Shown here: in pieces, positions 38,202 through 41,832 of the stretch
Layout of the letters: each line of letters opens with the position of its first letter
How positions within the stretch are numbered: position 1 is the first letter of the stretch
Assembly: GCA_021774695.1 (NCBI GenBank)
Contig: JAJFIU010000081.1
Span: forward strand, 1-41,832
Direction of reading: 5' to 3'
Source of the DNA: Alphaproteobacteria bacterium
Lineage (GTDB): Bacteria > Pseudomonadota > Alphaproteobacteria > Sphingomonadales > Kordiimonadaceae
Length of the DNA: 41,832 nt
Program-made: the position numbers and the translations under genes
The notes under the pieces: generated by a model
Databases searched by the model: none
Told to the model about the DNA's origin: nothing
What the model saw: only the letters and a program-made list of their open reading frames with translations

Positions 38202-39281
38202 TTAGCCTTCCGCGGGCTCAACCCAGTTCACATGACCCATTTTGCGTCCCGGGCGCGGGTCTGACTTGCCGTAATGGTGAAAGCTTGCTTTCGGGTCCGC
38301 CAGATATTGCTCGCAGTCCAGAATATCATCACCGAGCAGGTTTTTCATCCGCACGGCACCGCGCGCTTCAGCTGGCCCAAGCGGCAGATCACAAATTGCG
38401 CGAATATGCTGCTCGAACTGGCTGGTGGCGGCACCGTCCATAGTCCAATGACCGGAATTATGGACCCGCGGTGCAATTTCGTTGACGATGATCTGATTTT
38501 TATCATCGTTGACAAACATCTCAACCCCCATCACACCCACATACTCAAGTGCGTTGGCCACTTTGGTTGCGATCACCTTGGCTTTGGCTTCCACCAAATC
38601 GCTTACTTGTGCAGGCACCGTCGTTACATCAAGAATATGATTGGTATGCACATTTTCGCCGACTGGGTATGCGGCCACATCACCAGATGCACTTCGAGCA
38701 ACAATCACACTGATTTCTCGGTCGAAATTAACAAACCCTTCAAGAATAGCGGGGGTGCTGCCGGTAACCGAGAGCACTTTAGCCAGATCCTTGGAAGTTT
38801 TAACCAGCTGTTGGCCTTTGCCGTCATAGCCAAAACGCCGTGTTTTCGCCACCGATGGACGCCCGATGACCTTAAAGGCCGCATCCAATTCCTCGGCGGT
38901 ATGAAATTCCTGATAAGGTGCAGTTTTCACCCCGGCATCAGCCAAAAACTGTTTTTCCGTCAGCCGGTCCTGACTGACCATCAATGCGCGCGCACCTGGC
39001 CGCAACAAAGTGTTCTGCGAAACGATATCAGCGGTTTGGGCAGGCACATTTTCAAACTCGTAGGTGGCCACATCCACTGAACGTGCGAACTCGGTCAGCG
39101 CTACGTCATTGGTATAGGATGCAATGGTTGTTTTGTCCGCCACCTGAAACGCCGGGCTGTTTTCCTCCGGACAATAAATATGACAGCGATAGCCAAGGTT
39201 CGCTGCCGCTAATGCCAGCATTCTACCAAGCTGGCCACCGCCCAGTATTCCTATCGTGCCGCCCGGATTAATTCGTGTCAT
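38202..39281 (-). CDS. purK: N5-carboxyaminoimidazole ribonucleotide synthase
   Basis: 359 residues. ATP-grasp enzyme that carboxylates aminoimidazole ribonucleotide with bicarbonate, feeding PurE in purine synthesis. Seen: TIGILGGGQLGRMLALAAANLGYRCHIYCP, YEFENVPA, SVAKTRRFGYDGKGQ, EGFVNFDREISVIVARS, and the metal-binding NEIAPRVHNSGHWT. Its start lies 27 bp after the purE stop on the same strand. Complete and normal. Confidence 0.98.
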   Translation of the reverse strand: MTRINPGGTIGILGGGQLGRMLALAAANLGYRCHIYCPEENSPAFQVADKTTIASYTNDVALTEFARSVDVATYEFENVPAQTADIVSQNTLLRPGARALMVSQDRLTEKQFLADAGVKTAPYQEFHTAEELDAAFKVIGRPSVAKTRRFGYDGKGQQLVKTSKDLAKVLSVTGSTPAILEGFVNFDREISVIVARSASGDVAAYPVGENVHTNHILDVTTVPAQVSDLVEAKAKVIATKVANALEYVGVMGVEMFVNDDKNQIIVNEIAPRVHNSGHWTMDGAATSQFEQHIRAICDLPLGPAEARGAVRMKNLLGDDILDCEQYLADPKASFHHYGKSDPRPGRKMGHVNWVEPAEG

Positions 39282-39308
39282 GGCAGGCCCCCGCTTGCAT
39301 TTTTGCAG

Positions 39309-39800
39309 TTATTTTGTCGGTTCTTCAGCAACACTCGCGGTCTGGGCCGCGCGCCAATCATCAAGGCGGGCTGCAAGCCCTTCATCCATCAATGCAAGTA
39401 CCGCAGCCGCCAACAAGCCAGCGTTCTTGGCCCCGGCGTTACCTATGGCAAGCGTGCCGACAGGCACGCCGCCGGGCATCTGCACAATCGACAGCAGGCT
39501 ATCTTTGCCTGAAAGCATGCTGGATTGCACCGGCACGCCGAACACTGGCAACGGCGTCATGGCTGCTGCCATGCCTGGCAGGTGTGCCGCGCCGCCAGCC
39601 CCGGCAATAATACATTTCAGGCCTCTGGCCTTCGCGCCTTTGGCATAGTCATACAGGCGGTCAGGCGTACGGTGAGCCGAGACTATTTTTGTCTCATAGC
39701 TAACACCCAGTGCATCCAGCGCCTCTGCAGCATGTTTCATGGTCGGCCAGTCTGATTGACTGCCCATGATAATCCCAACGGATGGCGCTGCATTCGGCAC
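39309..39800 (-). CDS. purE: N5-carboxyaminoimidazole ribonucleotide mutase
   Basis: 163 residues from GTG 39800, which has AGGA about 8 bp upstream. It moves the carboxyl group from N5 to C4 to make CAIR. Class I PurE features: [18 protein letters not shown], the active-site His in [44 protein letters not shown] and [26 protein letters not shown]. It is first in a purE-purK operon, and a promoter candidate lies 54 bp upstream. Confidence 0.98.
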   Translation of the reverse strand: MPNAAPSVGIIMGSQSDWPTMKHAAEALDALGVSYETKIVSAHRTPDRLYDYAKGAKARGLKCIIAGAGGAAHLPGMAAAMTPLPVFGVPVQSSMLSGKDSLLSIVQMPGGVPVGTLAIGNAGAKNAGLLAAAVLALMDEGLAARLDDWRAAQTASVAEEPTK

Positions 39801-39853
39801 GGCAAATATCCTATATTTTGGCCTTACGGGCCACCTGGTTTGCAGAAGCGCGC

Positions 39854-39881
39854 ATTATAGACACGGACTTTTCGATTGCAA
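39854..39881 (-). promoter_or_regulatory. Promoter of purE-purK
   Basis: Minus strand: TTGCAA (39881-39876), 16-bp spacer, TATAAT (39859-39854). The -10 is perfect and the -35 matches 4/6. Transcription would begin about 47 bp before the purE start. No PurR-type operator was recognised. Confidence 0.55.
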
Positions 39882-40005
39882 GCTGGAGATAACCGCCCAA
39901 GCCAGATGACAAGAAGTGAGTAGGATTAGCTTGATGGCAACAGTTCATTAATACTAATAATGATACAAGGTATCCAATTATAGACTGATAGCTATAGGAA
40001 TTGGG

Positions 40006-40746
40006 ATGAAAGTCTCCAGCACACCTGGGGTTGTACGAAACGCACCGACAGGACCAGCGCGCCGAACCGGCAAAGCAGGTTCGGGAAGTGAGGCATCTGC
40101 TGTCAGGCAGATTGAAGATACCGTGCAGGTGCTGGGCATTCCGCCGGAGGAAATGACCGAGCGGGTTCAGCATGCCATTATGTCATTGATGCAGGAAGTT
40201 GATAGCCTGCGCCAAGAATTGGACAATACCAACCGACGGCTGCGCCAGATGGAAGATGTTGCGGACACCGATGCGCTGCTTCCCATTCCCAACAGGCGGG
40301 CCTTTGTGCGCGAGTTGAACCGGATGATTTCCTTTGCCGAACGGTACGGCACACCCTCAACGCTGATGTTCATTGACTTGAATGACATGAAAAATATCAA
40401 CGACAAATACGGCCACGATGCCGGTGACAAAGCCTTGTTTCATGTGGCACGCCTGCTGGCAGACAATGTGCGGACAACCGACGTAATCGGCAGGCTTGGC
40501 GGCGACGAATTCGGTGTGATACTGGCACAGGCAGACGAAAAGATCGGTGCTGAAAAGGCCGCGTCGCTCGCTGATATTATTTCTGACAACGCGCTGGAAC
40601 TTAACGGCGAAATGCTGGACATGAGCCTTGCCTTTGGCACCTATACCTTCCGGTCAGGTGACAAACCCGACGATGCGCTGGATAAAGCTGACAAAGCGAT
40701 GTACGAAAATAAGCGTGATATGAAGGGCGAGGAAAATACCAGATAA
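40006..40746 (+). CDS. Diguanylate cyclase (GGDEF domain protein)
   Basis: 246 residues from ATG 40006 (AGGAA upstream). It should make cyclic di-GMP from two GTP. Residues 1-~35 are a Gly/Ala/Arg-rich low-complexity segment, ~50-85 a short helical coiled coil (TERVQHAIMSLMQEVDSLRQ...), and ~86-240 a GGDEF domain with intact GGDEF at 165-169, the DLNDMKNINDKYGHDAGDKAL nucleotide region, and an inhibitory-site RxxD at 156-159 exactly five residues before GGDEF, so product inhibition is expected. There are no membrane segments or sensory domain; input may come through the coiled coil. It is divergent from purE. Confidence 0.95.
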   Translation: MKVSSTPGVVRNAPTGPARRTGKAGSGSEASAVRQIEDTVQVLGIPPEEMTERVQHAIMSLMQEVDSLRQELDNTNRRLRQMEDVADTDALLPIPNRRAFVRELNRMISFAERYGTPSTLMFIDLNDMKNINDKYGHDAGDKALFHVARLLADNVRTTDVIGRLGGDEFGVILAQADEKIGAEKAASLADIISDNALELNGEMLDMSLAFGTYTFRSGDKPDDALDKADKAMYENKRDMKGEENTR

Positions 40747-40804
40747 ACATCAGACTTGATAAATTCAGTTATTCACCCTCAAGTTCAGCCTGTTGACGCT
40801 AACC

Positions 40805-41002
40805 TCACGCGATAATATCCGGCAACAGCAAGCCTTCAAGCTTTTTGATTTCGTCTTTCAATGCCAGCTTGCGCTTTTTCAGCCTTTGAACCTGCAATAG
40901 ATCATACAAACCTGTGGACTGTATCGCCTCAGTGGCTGTATCCAGATCACCGTGCTCTTCTTTCAAGAAAGCCAGTCTTGCGCGAACAGCGTCTTCGTCC
41001 AT
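40805..41002 (-). CDS. YdcH/DUF465-type small coiled-coil protein
   Basis: 65 residues, ribosome binding site AAAGGTG. The sequence ARLAFLKEEHGDLDTATEAI ... LLQVQRLKKRKLALKDEIKKLE is the two-helix coiled coil of the DUF465 family; function is not established. It lies between the GGDEF gene and a TIGR02444 gene, with another DUF465-like start at the end of the window, an arrangement I recognise from other alphaproteobacteria near purE. Confidence 0.9.
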   Translation of the reverse strand: MDEDAVRARLAFLKEEHGDLDTATEAIQSTGLYDLLQVQRLKKRKLALKDEIKKLEGLLLPDIIA

Positions 41003-41127
41003 TTTTCACCTTTGGCCGACCTTAACGTGATGCTATCGTCGGGCGGGTTGATACTAATGCATAAACCGTGGGCGGAAAAGCCTGTCCATGACTTATTAGG
41101 TATATATTTGTGGATGAAGACCAGAGC

Positions 41128-41592
41128 ATGACGCAATTGTTTGATCCAGATAAATTTTGGGATTATTCAAACCAACTATACGGCCAGGCAGGCGTGAAAG
41201 AATGCTGCCTGACACTGCAAAACCACCACGGCGCCGACATTAACTTATTACTTCTTTGTTGCTGGATTGATCAACACCAGCTTGTAATCAGCGAGGTTGC
41301 CCTACAGAGATTGATTAAACTGTCGCAAGATTGGCAAACAGGGCAGTTGTACCCGTTAAGAACGGCTCGCGCCAAACTAGACAGAGGCAGCATGCCGTAC
41401 CTGACCGCCCTCAACCACGAGCTGAACGCAGAGAAAAAAGAACAGAGCGCATTGATTGACCTGTTGAACCAACCACAAGCGCTCAATCACAAGCAGCCTT
41501 TTTCCACTGGAACGAATTGCGTCGCCTATGCAGGCTTAAAGCCATTCCCGCTCGAAGAATTTTCTGCACTGACCTCTGCTTTTGCCAAATAG
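41128..41592 (+). CDS. TIGR02444 / DUF2390 family protein
   Basis: 154 residues from ATG 41128; an in-frame GTG at 41110 would add six residues (DEDQS). The N-terminal FWDYSNQLYGQAGVKECCLTLQNHHGADINLLLLCCWIDQHQ is the family signature (FWxFxxxLYxxxGVxxACLxLQxxxGxDVNLLL). The rest is helical with no catalytic motif. Function unknown; often found beside DUF465 genes. It is divergent from the preceding DUF465 gene, and the family is common in proteobacteria. Confidence 0.88.
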   Translation: MTQLFDPDKFWDYSNQLYGQAGVKECCLTLQNHHGADINLLLLCCWIDQHQLVISEVALQRLIKLSQDWQTGQLYPLRTARAKLDRGSMPYLTALNHELNAEKKEQSALIDLLNQPQALNHKQPFSTGTNCVAYAGLKPFPLEEFSALTSAFAK

Positions 41593-41796
41593 CGCTTTTA
41601 AAGGCTTTTTGCTGAAGATGTAGATTTAAGGCCCTGATTCTTCCGTATTTTGCTCCGGTAAAATACCAGGTCAATTTCCAATGCGTCCTAAACCCCGGTG
41701 AAATAAAGTGAACTTTAAATCCGAAATCTTTCCGTGACTCTGGCCTCGATAAATGATGAAATAAAAATGTAACAACTAAACGAAGGAGATAAGGGT
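41593..41796. other. 204-bp gap before the last gene
   Basis: AT-rich stretch with no gene. A strong ribosome binding site (AAGGAGATAAGGG) at 41784-41795 precedes the last start codon. No terminator with a T run and no clear sigma-70 promoter were recognised. Confidence 0.5.
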
Positions 41797-41832
41797 ATGA
41801 GCTTAGAAATGCATGTTGCTACATTGAACCAA
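41797..41832 (+). CDS. Beginning of a second YdcH/DUF465-like protein, cut by window edge
   Basis: Twelve codons (MSLEMHVATLNQ) after an excellent ribosome binding site. The short sequence fits the first helix of DUF465 proteins (residues such as LEMHVATLN then usually KH), and the neighbouring gene context supports it, but twelve residues cannot prove the family. Confidence 0.6.
   Translation, partial: MSLEMHVATLNQ

Overview
The window is a roughly 42 kb piece of an alphaproteobacterial chromosome, about 54-55 % GC by eye. The evidence is gene order: rplU-rpmA-obgE-proB-proA-nadD-rsfS-rlmH-gpmI-envC-ctpA-(divergent deacetylase)-rppH, a five-gene F1 ATP synthase operon (atpHAGDC) without F0 genes, priA and an Fsa/TalC-type aldolase next to it, then purE-purK and YdcH/DUF465-type small proteins. 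This layout suits a Rhodospirillales/Kordiimonadales-like marine or soil bacterium; I cannot fix the genus. No tRNA, rRNA, insertion sequence, phage, integrase or CRISPR array was seen.

Region 1 (1-7.7 kb) is accessory and deals with exported proteins and small-molecule chemistry. On the minus strand lie an exported gamma-glutamyltransferase-family enzyme and the first two thirds of an exported beta-propeller/amidohydrolase protein cut by the window edge. On the plus strand lie a serralysin-like RTX protein (PPC domain, HExxHxxGxxH zinc site, many calcium-binding repeats, no Met-turn methionine) and an SDR-fold protein carrying both sequence signatures of halohydrin dehalogenases. Region 2 (7.7-15 kb) is metabolic: purU, a ubiX-like flavin prenyltransferase with a dipeptide epimerase, the threonine-degradation pair tdh-kbl, a nitronate monooxygenase-family protein and a nitrilase.

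Region 3 (15-27.8 kb) is the conserved block: rplU-rpmA behind a good promoter and a hairpin-rich leader, a small protein resembling Imm41 immunity proteins, then eleven co-directional genes from obgE to rppH covering ribosome assembly, proline and NAD synthesis, glycolysis, cell-wall hydrolase control, periplasmic proteolysis and RNA 5'-end processing. Region 4 (27.8-35.3 kb, minus strand) holds the F1 operon and priA. Region 5 (35.4-41.8 kb) has the aldolase, a putative methyltransferase, an APC-like transporter, purEK, a diguanylate cyclase, and three small conserved proteins, the last cut by the window edge.

The most notable points are the halohydrin dehalogenase-like gene, the protease lacking its Met-turn methionine, an orphan immunity-like gene between rpmA and obgE, the structured rplU leader, and a recurring pattern of short (10-15 bp) tandem duplications at gene boundaries, promoters and protein tails. 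I did not find a clear new multi-gene defence or mobile system; most of the window is ordinary core genome.
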